From a virus: DNA of 21,551 nucleotides. A program made the translations under genes and the position numbers. The notes under the pieces were generated by a model. That model did no database searches. It had not been told where the DNA came from and saw nothing but the letters and a program-made list of their open reading frames with translations. The stretch lies in the IMG/VR virus record IMGVR_UViG_3300044492_000111, positions 1 through 21,551 of that record, one strand, 5' to 3'. This document shows positions 6,044-13,034 of this stretch, piece by piece. The stretch's first letter is position 1, and the number at the start of each line of letters is the position of its first letter.

Positions 6044-6510
6044 ATTCCGTTCACGGTACCGTGATGAAGTCCCAGCCGGTCGGCCCCCAGTGAGAGCGCG
6101 TGGAACCGGTGCGCGTCGTACCACTCCCAGCCGGTATCGTGGAACAGCCAGACGCCGGAGATACCCGACACCAGCAGGAGCTTGCTGCACTGCACACACG
6201 AGGGTGGCCCAGACGGCACCAGTCCGGCCGGGCCGATCTTGACGTGGGCACAGTCGGCGCTCCGCACTGTCCCGCCGGTCGCCAGCGCCAGCATCAGGGC
6301 TTGCTGTTCGGCGTGGACGGCCTCGACCCGGCACGTGGCCTTGCACGCCTCCGTGCCGTCGCAATCGAAGCCACGAGGCTTGAAGTTGTAGCCGTGCCCC
6401 ATGATGCGACTGTCGCGGAAGATGACCGCCCCGCGCTGGCTCCGACAGGGCGAGAGCTTCGCCATGCTGATCGCGAACTGGATGATGTCCTCCGGCGGCT
6501 GCTGCCTCAC
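6040..6510 (-). CDS. CMP/dCMP deaminase-like enzyme
   Basis: The 156-residue sequence carries the zinc-dependent deaminase motifs: HAE at 66-68 (catalytic Glu E68) and PSCVQC at 103-108 supplying the two zinc cysteines C105 and C108. An upstream RGAVIF strand and G.N motif (GHGYNFKP) fit the family. It probably deaminates deoxycytidylate or a related cytosine nucleotide, feeding thymidylate synthesis; RNA- or DNA-level activity cannot be excluded. Extra cysteines C50, C56 and C60 lie in an insertion of the kind some phage dCMP deaminases use for a second zinc, which is inference. Start GTG 6510 shares GTGA with the previous stop. The last residues are encoded by a palindrome copy. Confidence 0.86.
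   Translation of the reverse strand: MRQQPPEDIIQFAISMAKLSPCRSQRGAVIFRDSRIMGHGYNFKPRGFDCDGTEACKATCRVEAVHAEQQALMLALATGGTVRSADCAHVKIGPAGLVPSGPPSCVQCSKLLLVSGISGVWLFHDTGWEWYDAHRFHALSLGADRLGLHHGTVNGI
6050..6065. promoter_or_regulatory. 16-base palindrome, copy 2 (15 of 16)
   Basis: TTCACGGTACCGTGAT. It is identical to the perfect copy at 21430 over 15 bases. It lies at the 3' end of the deaminase gene and immediately before the start of the next gene. Confidence 0.55.
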
Positions 6511-6914
6511 AAGGCTTCCTTCGCAATGAAGTCGCACAGGAGCACCCACGCGTTATAGGCCGGGTGCAGTTCCTGCGGAGGGATGCGATTCGCGTTCAGC
6601 CACTGCGCGAGGTTGTTCGCCACCGCGACGGCTTTCTCGTGGGCCTCCGGCGTGGTCCTCAACTGCGCCAGCGCAAACTCCAGCCGCGCCACCTTCTCGC
6701 GCAGGCCGCACGCCGTGCAGGGCGGAGCCGTCGAGGTCTTCAGGCCACACATGCTGGCGAAGCCGAAGACCGGGTGATGCACCATCTCGCGATCCACGCG
6801 CACCTGACACCGGGGGCATTCCTCCATGTCGCCGTGCGACGTGGTCGGCCCCCCTTCGCAGGCTCGCTTTGGAATGAACTGCGTCACGAAGTTCAGGCTA
6901 TCGATCTCGGTCAT
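6507..6914 (-). CDS. Zinc-finger phage-type protein
   Basis: A 135-residue protein with two CxxC pairs, C33/C36 (CPRC) and C66/C69 (CTAC), separated by 29 residues that include VDREMVHHP. A helix-rich C-terminal half follows (LEFALAQLRTTPEAHEKAVA), ending LCDFIAKEAL. A structural zinc is likely; role unknown. The start at ATG 6914 gives a 17-base overlap with the upstream gene and has only a weak GGGAC upstream, consistent with translational coupling. Confidence 0.66.
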   Translation of the reverse strand: MTEIDSLNFVTQFIPKRACEGGPTTSHGDMEECPRCQVRVDREMVHHPVFGFASMCGLKTSTAPPCTACGLREKVARLEFALAQLRTTPEAHEKAVAVANNLAQWLNANRIPPQELHPAYNAWVLLCDFIAKEAL

Positions 6915-7296
6915 CGTCCCAGTCTGCGGCCAAGAGCATCTCCTCCGGCGAATCGAACACAAGGGCGCGTTCCTCGGGCGTGTGCTGAAGTTGCGAGTAC
7001 CAGCCCTCGCGTTCTGCGAGCGCGACCAGCGCGTTCCGCCGTTCGAGCTTCGCGGCGAAGATCAAACCACCGGCGCACAGCACCTGTCCATCCTGCCACT
7101 CGGACCAGTCCGTGCGCGGGTCGTCCTTCGTCACCGACTTGTGGCAGGGGAACGTCGCGCCCTTTGGATGCAGGAAGTAGCTGATATAGCTCGCCGCCAT
7201 CTCTGGACTATGCCGCGCCCCGCCCTCCTTGCGAAAGGGACAGGACTCGCACGGGATGCGCTGCTTGAAGATCGCGGGCTTGATGCGCGGGTCCAT
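6898..7296 (-). CDS. Conserved four-cysteine protein (CxxCPFR family)
   Basis: A 132-residue protein. It opens with CESCPFRKEGGAR (C16, C19), followed by GATFPCHKSV (C51) and VLCAGGLIFAAKLERRN (C74), then a helical C-terminus. I recall widespread phage and bacterial proteins with CxxCPFR, GATF.CHKTV and CAG..IF.EK that are annotated as hypothetical. The four separated cysteines could hold zinc or an iron-sulfur cluster; neither is shown by sequence alone. The start ATG 7296 forms a TGATG junction with the preceding stop. Confidence 0.76.
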   Translation of the reverse strand: MDPRIKPAIFKQRIPCESCPFRKEGGARHSPEMAASYISYFLHPKGATFPCHKSVTKDDPRTDWSEWQDGQVLCAGGLIFAAKLERRNALVALAEREGWYSQLQHTPEERALVFDSPEEMLLAADWDDDRDR

Positions 7297-7511
7297 CAGC
7301 GCACGTAGCGGAAGACCGCGATGATCGTTTCGTTCAGCACGTCGGGACCAGTCATCTGCCGGTGCAGGGCGAACGTCTCCAATTCATAGCCACGCTCGGC
7401 GTTGACGTTGATCACGTGCTCGAACTGGACCGACAGCAACGGGGTGTTCGCCATCGACACGCCGTTCTTCCAGTTCTTCGACACCTCGGCCACGATGAAC
7501 GGCTGGCTCAC
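7296..7511 (-). CDS. Small DUF4177-like protein
   Basis: A 71-residue protein ending VNAERGYELETFALHRQM and then NETIIAVFRYVR. Small proteins with N..G.EL.SF......ETI.AVF.R are common in phages and resemble the DUF4177 pattern of two strands around a helix; the match is by memory. Function unknown. It begins at GTG 7511 with a GTGA overlap to the preceding gene and ends in a TGATG junction, so it is embedded in a coupled run of genes. Confidence 0.68.
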   Translation of the reverse strand: MSQPFIVAEVSKNWKNGVSMANTPLLSVQFEHVINVNAERGYELETFALHRQMTGPDVLNETIIAVFRYVR

Positions 7512-7720
7512 TTCGTCGTCTCCACTACCACGAACGGCCGCGCCTTGCGCTGATAGATACGGTCGGCCCGGCGGTAGTCCATGCCGTGCGCCAGCGCGAA
7601 CCCAATCCAGAGCGAGTGCCAGTACACGTCGCCTGTCTGCACGAACGCGTTGTGGCAGACCACCGACTGCCACTCCTTCAGAATCGTTTCCTCACGGGTC
7701 GTCGTCGCCGTCGCATTCAC
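7508..7720 (-). CDS. Small hypothetical protein
   Basis: A 70-residue protein, N-terminus Thr-rich (VNATATTTREE). The core is aromatic (VYWHSLWIGFALAHGMDYRR) and the end basic then hydrophobic (RKARPFVVVETTK). I do not recognise it. The start GTG 7720 shares GTGA with the upstream stop, and its own stop overlaps the next GTG. The coding of the N-terminus repeats GCG ACG ACG, the same low-complexity pattern found at several other starts in this window. Confidence 0.62.
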   Translation of the reverse strand: MNATATTTREETILKEWQSVVCHNAFVQTGDVYWHSLWIGFALAHGMDYRRADRIYQRKARPFVVVETTK

Positions 7721-7977
7721 TCTCGCCACAGGTGCTCCTTCAATAACTGATACGTCGCCGGGTGCATCATCAACGTGTCGTTGCCCATCTTGACGACATC
7801 GCGCCGGGGGACTTGCGGGATCACGATGCGCGAGCCGACCCACGGCCGCCACGGCCATGTCAGCAACCGCTCCCACCACGTGCGATGCACCGTGATAGGT
7901 TCGCCCTCCTCCGTCATCCAGACGCTCTGGATGATCCGCATACCCTCAAACTGTTCGGGTGGGAACATCGCCCGCAT
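7717..7977 (-). CDS. Conserved phage-type protein of unknown function
   Basis: An 86-residue protein with MFPPEQFEGMRIIQSVWMTE, a Trp-rich middle (TWWERLLTWPWRPWVGSR) and NDTLMMHPATYQLLKEHL. I recall phage proteins with R..ERL...PWRPW and T..MHP; function unknown. The start is uncertain: ATG 7977, 7968 or 7941 are all in frame. The first two lie inside the previous gene (32- and 23-base overlaps); 7941 follows GAGGGT and would avoid overlap. I keep 7977 but the true start may be later. Confidence 0.66.
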   Translation of the reverse strand: MRAMFPPEQFEGMRIIQSVWMTEEGEPITVHRTWWERLLTWPWRPWVGSRIVIPQVPRRDVVKMGNDTLMMHPATYQLLKEHLWRE

Positions 7978-8317
7978 CGATCCAGACGACCAACGCCGCG
8001 CCGGGGTCGCCCATCAGAATGTGAATCGTGGCCGGTTCAACCGTGTCGCGGGTGTAGTCCAACCAGCCGACCGGGATGAAGTCTGCCACCGGGAAGGTGC
8101 CGTGTGCGATGGTCGGATACGACTGCACGAGGCGTCCCGCCGCGCACAGCACGCGGTCGCCAAACCGGCGCAGGTTCTCTGCGCCCAGTCGGTTGCCTTC
8201 GTAATAGACCTCGACCTCGTCGCCGTCGGGATGCTGGGCAACGATGCCGGACCCGGCGTCGATCACCCGTGCGGCCTCCGTGCCCGGCTTCGGAATCAGA
8301 ATTGTCAGAGAAGGCAT
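7946..8317 (-). CDS. Hypothetical protein
   Basis: A 123-residue acidic protein beginning MPSLTILIPKPGTEAARVID, continuing EVEVYYEGNRLGAENLRRFG, then ADFIPVGWLDYTRDTVEPAT and a hydrophobic end (AALVVWIDAGDV). No motif I can name. The start ATG 8317 is supported by CGGAGACACGATG, a close form of the ribosome-binding cassette. It lies 10 bases after the preceding stop. Confidence 0.65.
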   Translation of the reverse strand: MPSLTILIPKPGTEAARVIDAGSGIVAQHPDGDEVEVYYEGNRLGAENLRRFGDRVLCAAGRLVQSYPTIAHGTFPVADFIPVGWLDYTRDTVEPATIHILMGDPGAALVVWIDAGDVPTRTV

Positions 8318-8327
8318 CGTGTCTCCG

Positions 8328-8819
8328 TTACGTAATTGGGAAGGACCGCATCGCGAGGCGCGGAACGAAGTACGCCGGAGTCCGGTTCGCCGCCCTCTCC
8401 AGATACTCAGGACGGACGCCCGCGCGACCAACAATCCATCCCGCCAGCGAGTAGTGCCGCTCGTCGCGTTGGATAACCAGCACCCACGGCGCGTCAATCG
8501 TGCGCCGGGCCGCATCCTCCGGCCGAATGAGCAGTCGCCCGCTCGCATGTCGAGTCATGCGGACTTGCTCGACGCCGAGGTCCATGTCCTCGTGGTAATC
8601 CGTCCCGGCTCCGAACCAATACCGGTTCAGCCCCTTCGCCGCCGCCATCTCTCCGAGACACCCGCGCACGTGCAACTCGAACTGAGACGCACCGGACGCG
8701 AGGCCATACTTCTCGGGGTTGGCGTTCGCCTCTCGCCCGGCATCGTTCCGCTGCACCGCCACGAATCGAGCGATCTCGTACTCGCGTTGCGTCAGTACCA
8801 CCTGAATCGGGATCACCAT
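8328..8819 (-). CDS. Conserved phage protein, possible nuclease-like fold
   Basis: A 163-residue protein with ARFVAVQRNDAGRE at 17-30, CLGEMAAAKGLNRYWFGAGT at 54-73, DMDLGVEQVRMTRHASGRLL and ending RTPAYFVPRLAM. I recall a widespread phage family with RN, G.LGE.A..K, D.G..QVR and PAYFVP, annotated only as hypothetical. Residues E57, D78 or D80 and the E84-Q-V-R strand are spaced as in a PD-(D/E)XK-type endonuclease core; that reading is inference and the usual Lys is absent. It begins 21 bases after the Ku stop codon, so it is probably in the Ku transcript. Confidence 0.7.
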   Translation of the reverse strand: MVIPIQVVLTQREYEIARFVAVQRNDAGREANANPEKYGLASGASQFELHVRGCLGEMAAAKGLNRYWFGAGTDYHEDMDLGVEQVRMTRHASGRLLIRPEDAARRTIDAPWVLVIQRDERHYSLAGWIVGRAGVRPEYLERAANRTPAYFVPRLAMRSFPIT

Positions 8820-8839
8820 GCGTGCGTCTGCTCCACTGG

Positions 8840-9634
8840 TTACGCGGCCTTGGCCGCAGCCAAGGACGCATTCAACATCGCCATCAGATCCACTGTTGCC
8901 GCCTGCGGCACCACGGCAGCGGGCACCGGCGCGGGCGCACCGTCCACGCGGCTCTGAATCAACGCCTTGACCGCCTCGGCGTAGCTGTCCGACTCCAGCA
9001 CCACGTCATCGAAACTGACGCGCTTGGCGTCCATCAGTTGCGCCATCAGGGCTAGATGCTGGGCGTTCGCCTGCTCCGGCACGGCCGCGTACTGGGGCAC
9101 GTCCGAGATGGTGCGGATGTCCGCGTGGTTGCGCAGGAAGTGCATTGCCAGCAGCTTGCCCGTGGACCGAATCACCACGACGCGCTCGCGGCCATACATG
9201 ACCACCTTGCCGACGGCCATCCGGTCCGCCAGCGCATCCCGGAAGGTGACGAACGTCGTGCTGTCCTTGCCGCCGGGCGACAGGTAGTAGACGGAGCCGT
9301 CGTAGTAGCTGTCCCCGACCGCGTCCTCTCCGACGTAGCCATCGACTTGCACGACGCCGAGACGGTCCGGGCGCAGCGCCTTCAGTTCATCCTCGGTGAA
9401 GGTCAGGAAGTTGCCGGGCGCGACTTCGTAGCCCTTGACCAGTTCGGCCTGCTGCACGTCGGCCGCGCACGTCTGGCACCGCTTCACCAGATTGATCGGC
9501 GTGCCGCACGCGCCGTGCACCTGTCGAAAGCTCACGCCTTCGGCCGGGTCGTTGATGGCCTTATAGACCTTGACCGGGAAGCCGAACAGGCCGAGGTTGA
9601 TGTCGAGATTCTGAAGTGAGCGCATCGAAGCCAT
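8840..9634 (-). CDS. ku: Ku DNA end-binding protein (bacterial type)
   Basis: A 264-residue protein of normal bacterial Ku length. Family signs are LDINLGLFGFPVKVYKAIND near the start (the Ku opening W.G.ISFGLV.IPVKLY.A), FRQVHGACGTPINL and RCQTCAADV, VKGYEVAPGNFLTFTEDEL, LKALRP, and VGKVVMYGRERVVVIRSTGK. The C-terminus VDLMAMLNASLAAAKAA matches the conserved bacterial end (DLM.AL..SL.AAK), but the basic tail of many bacterial Ku proteins is absent. Ku forms a ring dimer on DNA ends and recruits a ligase. Start ATG 9634 sits in a perfect GGAGACGACGATG cassette; an in-frame GTG at 9682 is less likely. It is first in the P4 unit, directly after the helicase. Phage Ku is known from mycobacteriophages Omega and Corndog. 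Confidence 0.93.
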   Translation of the reverse strand: MASMRSLQNLDINLGLFGFPVKVYKAINDPAEGVSFRQVHGACGTPINLVKRCQTCAADVQQAELVKGYEVAPGNFLTFTEDELKALRPDRLGVVQVDGYVGEDAVGDSYYDGSVYYLSPGGKDSTTFVTFRDALADRMAVGKVVMYGRERVVVIRSTGKLLAMHFLRNHADIRTISDVPQYAAVPEQANAQHLALMAQLMDAKRVSFDDVVLESDSYAEAVKALIQSRVDGAPAPVPAAVVPQAATVDLMAMLNASLAAAKAA

Positions 9635-9644
9635 CGTCGTCTCC
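9632..9644 (-). promoter_or_regulatory. Ribosome-binding cassette GGAGACGACGATG (ku)
   Basis: One of three identical 13-base copies in the window. GGAG is 6 bases before the ATG. It decides the ku start at 9634. Confidence 0.8.
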
Positions 9645-9771
9645 TGAAGGTTGCCGTCGTCACCGCCGCCGAAACGGGGCACCGTTGCGGCACCCGTGCT
9701 GGCGGTCGCGTTGCCGCCTCTCCGTTGGTGTCACCGGCCTCTGGTGTCGTCCACCGCCGACTGACACCTTA

Positions 9772-9800
9772 ATGGTAATCCCATTGTTCTCGTATGTCAA
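9772..9800 (-). promoter_or_regulatory. Promoter P4 (TTGACA-17-TACCAT), upstream of ku
   Basis: -35 TTGACA at 9800-9795, 17-base spacer ending CAATGGGAT, -10 TACCAT at 9777-9772. The helicase stop codon TGA (9799-9797) is inside the -35 box. The predicted leader to the ku ATG is about 130 bases, the longest in the window. I see no convincing gene in 9635-9771. Confidence 0.84.
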
Positions 9801-11005
9801 GGGCGACGGCGCTTGAATTTTCCGTCACCGAAGTAACGGTTGGTCAGGACTTTGGTCGCGCCGTTGGACTTCGACACCATCTCCCAGAGCGCGCCGTACG
9901 ACGAGGTGCCGCCGGGTTGCAGCCACAGGTCTTCGATGCGGCCGAACTGCCCCACCTGATCGACCATGTCCACGACCCATGCGGACGTCTTCGCCGGGTG
10001 CGGACGCAGGAGCCGCCCGACTTGCTGGTAGTAGAGCGCCAGCGAGATCGTCGGCCGCGCCAGCACCACCGTCTCCAGTTCCGGGTAGTCGAACCCGATG
10101 CCCAGCACGCCGACGTTCGCGACGACCTTGATCTCGCCTGCGCGGAACGCCGCGATGATCGCGGCTCGCACCTTGGGCTTCGTGTCGGACGTGACGACTG
10201 CCGTCCCCGCCACCTCGCTCGCCAGCCGGTCGGCATCCTCCACGAACCGGGTGAACACCAGCACGTTCTTCCGACCGACCTCCAGTAGCCGGAGCACGAC
10301 GCGCTTGACGCGATCGTTGAACCCAATCCGGTTGAAGTACCGCTTGATGGACTCGTCGGTGTAGTCCGCGCCGGTGGTGTTCACCTTGAGGTCGGCCGTC
10401 TTGAACCCCGAGACGATCTGGTATTCCGGCTTCACCAGATACCCGGCATCAATAAGGTCACCCACCTGTGCGTACGCCACGACTTCCCCGAACACGCGAG
10501 GCCGTGTGCGCGTGAGGAACTTCAACTGCGAGCCGCCATAGCCATCGGTGTGCAACCGGAACGGCGTGGCCGTCAGGCCCAGTACGCGCACCGCGCCCAT
10601 CGCCTCGATGAACTGCTGGTACATCCCGGCCTTCGCATTGACCAGATGCGCTTCGTCCACGATGACGTACGGCACATGGTCGAACAGACCGGGGTTGTCC
10701 TTCACGCTGCCGATGGTCGCGAGCGTGATGTCGCCAATCTCCTTCGTGCCCATCGATGCCGAATAGACCTTGGGGTCGTAGCCGTATGCGAGGAGCTTGT
10801 TCGCGTTCTGCTCCAGAATCTCTTTCGTCGGCTGAAAGATCAGGCACGGCCCGTCCAGCGCCTGCACGACGCCCGCAATGACAATCGACTTCCCGGCCCC
10901 GGTCGGCAGGACCACAAGCCCGCCACCGGAGTCCGGCTTGCCTTTCGTCAGGAAGTGGACGCTGCGAGCAATCGCATCCGCTTGGTAGTCGCGCGGCTGC
11001 AGCAT
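9797..11005 (-). CDS. DEAH-box superfamily 2 helicase
   Basis: A 402-residue protein with a complete helicase core. Walker A LPTGAGKS is at 33-40, DEAH at 117-120, motif III GLTATPFR at 143-150, and motif VI QQVGRLLRP at 327-335. Upstream RDYQADAI acts as the Q-like start (5-12). The single compact core resembles phage UvsW and bacterial RadD-type helicases that remodel branched DNA during recombination and replication; the exact substrate is not readable. It begins one base after the methyltransferase-like stop codon and is the last gene before P4, and its stop codon forms part of P4. Next to Ku it suggests DNA end or repair processing. Confidence 0.9.
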   Translation of the reverse strand: MLQPRDYQADAIARSVHFLTKGKPDSGGGLVVLPTGAGKSIVIAGVVQALDGPCLIFQPTKEILEQNANKLLAYGYDPKVYSASMGTKEIGDITLATIGSVKDNPGLFDHVPYVIVDEAHLVNAKAGMYQQFIEAMGAVRVLGLTATPFRLHTDGYGGSQLKFLTRTRPRVFGEVVAYAQVGDLIDAGYLVKPEYQIVSGFKTADLKVNTTGADYTDESIKRYFNRIGFNDRVKRVVLRLLEVGRKNVLVFTRFVEDADRLASEVAGTAVVTSDTKPKVRAAIIAAFRAGEIKVVANVGVLGIGFDYPELETVVLARPTISLALYYQQVGRLLRPHPAKTSAWVVDMVDQVGQFGRIEDLWLQPGGTSSYGALWEMVSKSNGATKVLTNRYFGDGKFKRRRP

Positions 11006-11926
11006 TTACGCGCCCGCCGCTGCTGCTGCGACCAGACGTTTCCGTGACGGAGGTCGCAGGAACGACAGACCCTGCTGCAGTTCCGGGCGACCGTAGCACG
11101 CCACGTATCGCCGCATCATGTGCGCGATTTCCATGCTGTCGAGCGCGGCCTTGTGCTCGCGATACCAGCGCCAGAAGGGCACCGCCCACTTCACGTACGG
11201 CGACTGCACCGTGTCATCGCAGAGCACATCGAGATCGCACCCGACGATCTGCTTCGCCATCGGATGATCGAGCCAGTGCAACCGCGACTCCATGCCTTGC
11301 AGTAGCTGGGCGCGCATGATGTCTTCGTTCCAACACTCGACCGTCCGCACCATGCCGTCGGCCAGTCCGCGCAACGGCACGACCGTCTGGTGGAACGTCG
11401 ATTCGCCGTCGCCCTGCCAGATGTCGAACAGGCCCCACGTGAAGAACGACTCGCGCGCCTTCAGGTACTTGAACAGGTCCGCCTTCACGATCGTGAGCTT
11501 TGACGGGTCCGGCACCTTCGCCAGCGTGGCCTCCCACACCAGATTGATAATGTGCTGGCTCCGCTCGACCACGACGATCTGCTTGACGCGCGGCCGGTGC
11601 GCCAGTGCGACCGCCGCGTAGCCGACGCCCAGCCCGCCCACCAGCACGCGCCCGGACGCCTTCTGAATCAGGTCGTCCATCTGCCGCTGCTCGATGGGGA
11701 GATCGGTCATCCAGACGCCGCGCTTCTCCTCGCTCAGTTCGTGCCAGCGCGTCTCGTGCGGGTAGCACAACGCCTCACCGCGCTGCCCGAACACCACCGT
11801 CCGCATGTTGTCGGAGCGCATCGCTTTCCCGGCTGGCTCGATCCGGTAACTGATCCGCACCGGCCCGGACTCGCCCTCGGGAATATCGAGCACGTGGTCG
11901 TACCACCGCTTGCGCCCGGCCCTCAT
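11006..11926 (-). CDS. Rossmann-fold SAM-dependent methyltransferase-like protein
   Basis: A 306-residue protein. Residues 93-108 (RVLVGGLGVGYAAVAL) form the Gly-rich loop and helix that bind S-adenosylmethionine, VVVERS with E121 is the acidic strand 2, and KADLFKYL with D150 the next conserved acid. WGLFDIWQGD at 164-173 fits the spermidine-synthase-like methyltransferase group, but no DPPY-type DNA-methylation motif is present, so DNA methylation is unlikely. The target is unknown. The C-terminal third is helical with an Ala tail. ATG 11926 shares ATGA with the previous gene, and the helicase follows at once. Confidence 0.75.
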   Translation of the reverse strand: MRAGRKRWYDHVLDIPEGESGPVRISYRIEPAGKAMRSDNMRTVVFGQRGEALCYPHETRWHELSEEKRGVWMTDLPIEQRQMDDLIQKASGRVLVGGLGVGYAAVALAHRPRVKQIVVVERSQHIINLVWEATLAKVPDPSKLTIVKADLFKYLKARESFFTWGLFDIWQGDGESTFHQTVVPLRGLADGMVRTVECWNEDIMRAQLLQGMESRLHWLDHPMAKQIVGCDLDVLCDDTVQSPYVKWAVPFWRWYREHKAALDSMEIAHMMRRYVACYGRPELQQGLSFLRPPSRKRLVAAAAAGA

Positions 11927-12195
11927 TTTTCGCTCCGCTTCTTTCTCCAGTACGCCTTCATGCGTTTCGACACGTCCGCGCGCTGCTCGTCGGTCATCCG
12001 GCGCTTGCCGCGATCCGACCGCACCGCCCGTCGCCGCACTGGGGTCGCGTCCGCTGCGTCCGCCTCCAACTCCGGGAACGTCTTGAAGATCGCCGCCCGC
12101 TCGGTCAGGCGCTCGTTGATCTCGCGCGTCAGTTCCACGATACGGGGCCGGGCACCAACCAGTGCCAGTCGCTGAATCAAATCACTCTGAGGCAT
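11923..12195 (-). CDS. Small basic phage-type protein
   Basis: A 90-residue protein: MPQSDLIQRLALVGARPRIV, a helical middle (LTEREAIFKTF-like: ERLTERAAIFKTFPELEAD) and a basic end MTDEQRADVSKRMKAYWRKK. The last block resembles the MS...R..IS..QK.RWA..K motif at the end of many phage and repeat proteins, thought to contact nucleic acid. Function unknown. It starts at ATG 12195, 2 bases after the preceding stop, and overlaps the next gene by ATGA. Confidence 0.68.
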   Translation of the reverse strand: MPQSDLIQRLALVGARPRIVELTREINERLTERAAIFKTFPELEADAADATPVRRRAVRSDRGKRRMTDEQRADVSKRMKAYWRKKRSEK

Positions 12196-12197
12196 CA

Positions 12198-12746
12198 CTA
12201 CTCCTGTGAAAGGTCGTCCGACTGGCCTGCTTGGTACTGGGCCACTGCCGCATCGACCGCCGCTTGATACTGCTCCGGGCCAAGGCAATCCGCCGGACGT
12301 TCACCCGGCGGGAACGGCCGCTGCACACTGTTCTGCCAGTTACCATCGCCCACCAGTCGCGTCTGGAACCCGAACGGGAGCTTGAGATCCCGGAAGACGA
12401 ACAGGTGGTATTGGTTCGCCGAATCCACCAGCTTCGACTCGGCTGGGAAGATTTCGACCGCATCGAACTCGGGGCCACAGATTTCGTTTTTGATGCGCTG
12501 CATGTCGCGCCAGTCATGGTGCGGCTGCTTGTCATGCACCTTGAACGAGAGATGCGCGATGACACCGAAGACCGACTGCTGTTCGTCTCGCGGTTCGCGG
12601 ACGTACACCGCCACCTGATACCGGGAGTTCCGAAGGATCGCGTCCGGCTTGTCGTACGCGTTCAGACCATCCGTGGGAATCTCGCACGGCTTGAATTCTG
12701 TCCAAGGAACTTTCGACCAGTCGATCTGCTTCTTGCGCTGCTTCAT
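12198..12746 (-). CDS. Conserved phage protein (DUF7694-like)
   Basis: A 182-residue protein whose core is highly conserved in phages as I recall it: RNSRYQVAVYV at 40-50, HLSFKVHD at 65-72, HHDWRDMQRIKNEICGPEF at 76-94, and PAESKLVDSANQYHLFVF at 101-118, then LPFGF. I associate it with the DUF7694 family; the number is from memory. Function unknown, but it is one of the most recognisable phage markers here. It begins at ATG 12746 after GGAGGCGACGACGATG and is the first gene behind P5, with a leader of about 60 bases. Confidence 0.8.
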   Translation of the reverse strand: MKQRKKQIDWSKVPWTEFKPCEIPTDGLNAYDKPDAILRNSRYQVAVYVREPRDEQQSVFGVIAHLSFKVHDKQPHHDWRDMQRIKNEICGPEFDAVEIFPAESKLVDSANQYHLFVFRDLKLPFGFQTRLVGDGNWQNSVQRPFPPGERPADCLGPEQYQAAVDAAVAQYQAGQSDDLSQE

Positions 12747-12776
12747 CGTCGTCGTCGCCTCCGTCGTCCGCGAGCT

Positions 12777-13034
12777 TTAGTGCTTCGTGGCGCTCGCCGG
12801 GTCCACGCTCCGAATGATAACACCATCGTTACCGGAGAGCAAGGCCAACAACCCGGAGCTATCCGCTAGCAGCACCGTCTGCTCCGCGACGTTGATACCG
12901 CCGATCTGTAAGAGCGCGATCTCGTCGGCGTCCGCCTGATCGAGCGGTGCGCCGGTGAGCGCCTTCTGCTCCATGCGCTGGAAGAACGTCACCGCTCGCG
13001 CGATGCGCTCCTCGGGTGGCAACAGGAACATCAC
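12777..13034 (-). CDS. Small hypothetical protein
   Basis: An 85-residue protein, MFLLPPEERIARAVTFFQRM then ALLQIGGINVAEQTVLLADS and LLALLSGNDGVIIRSVDPAS. I do not recognise it. It may start at GTG 13034 (GTGA overlap with the ParB-like gene) or ATG 13031. Promoter P5 lies within its last 25 codons, so its C-terminal sequence (GNDGVIIRS) is constrained by promoter bases. Confidence 0.64.
   Translation of the reverse strand: MMFLLPPEERIARAVTFFQRMEQKALTGAPLDQADADEIALLQIGGINVAEQTVLLADSSGLLALLSGNDGVIIRSVDPASATKH
12814..12842 (-). promoter_or_regulatory. Promoter P5 (TTGCTC-17-TATCAT)
   Basis: -35 TTGCTC at 12842-12837 (weaker than the others), 17-base spacer ending CGATGGTGT, -10 TATCAT at 12819-12814. 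It lies inside the end of the upstream gene and should drive the DUF7694-like, basic, methyltransferase-like and helicase genes. Confidence 0.65.

Noticed and set aside
9727-9768. Inverted repeats GGTGTC/GACACC in the ku leader, possible riboswitch or attenuator
   Set aside because: The stems are only 6 bases and the predicted transcript start falls inside the outer arm, so the hairpin probably does not form.
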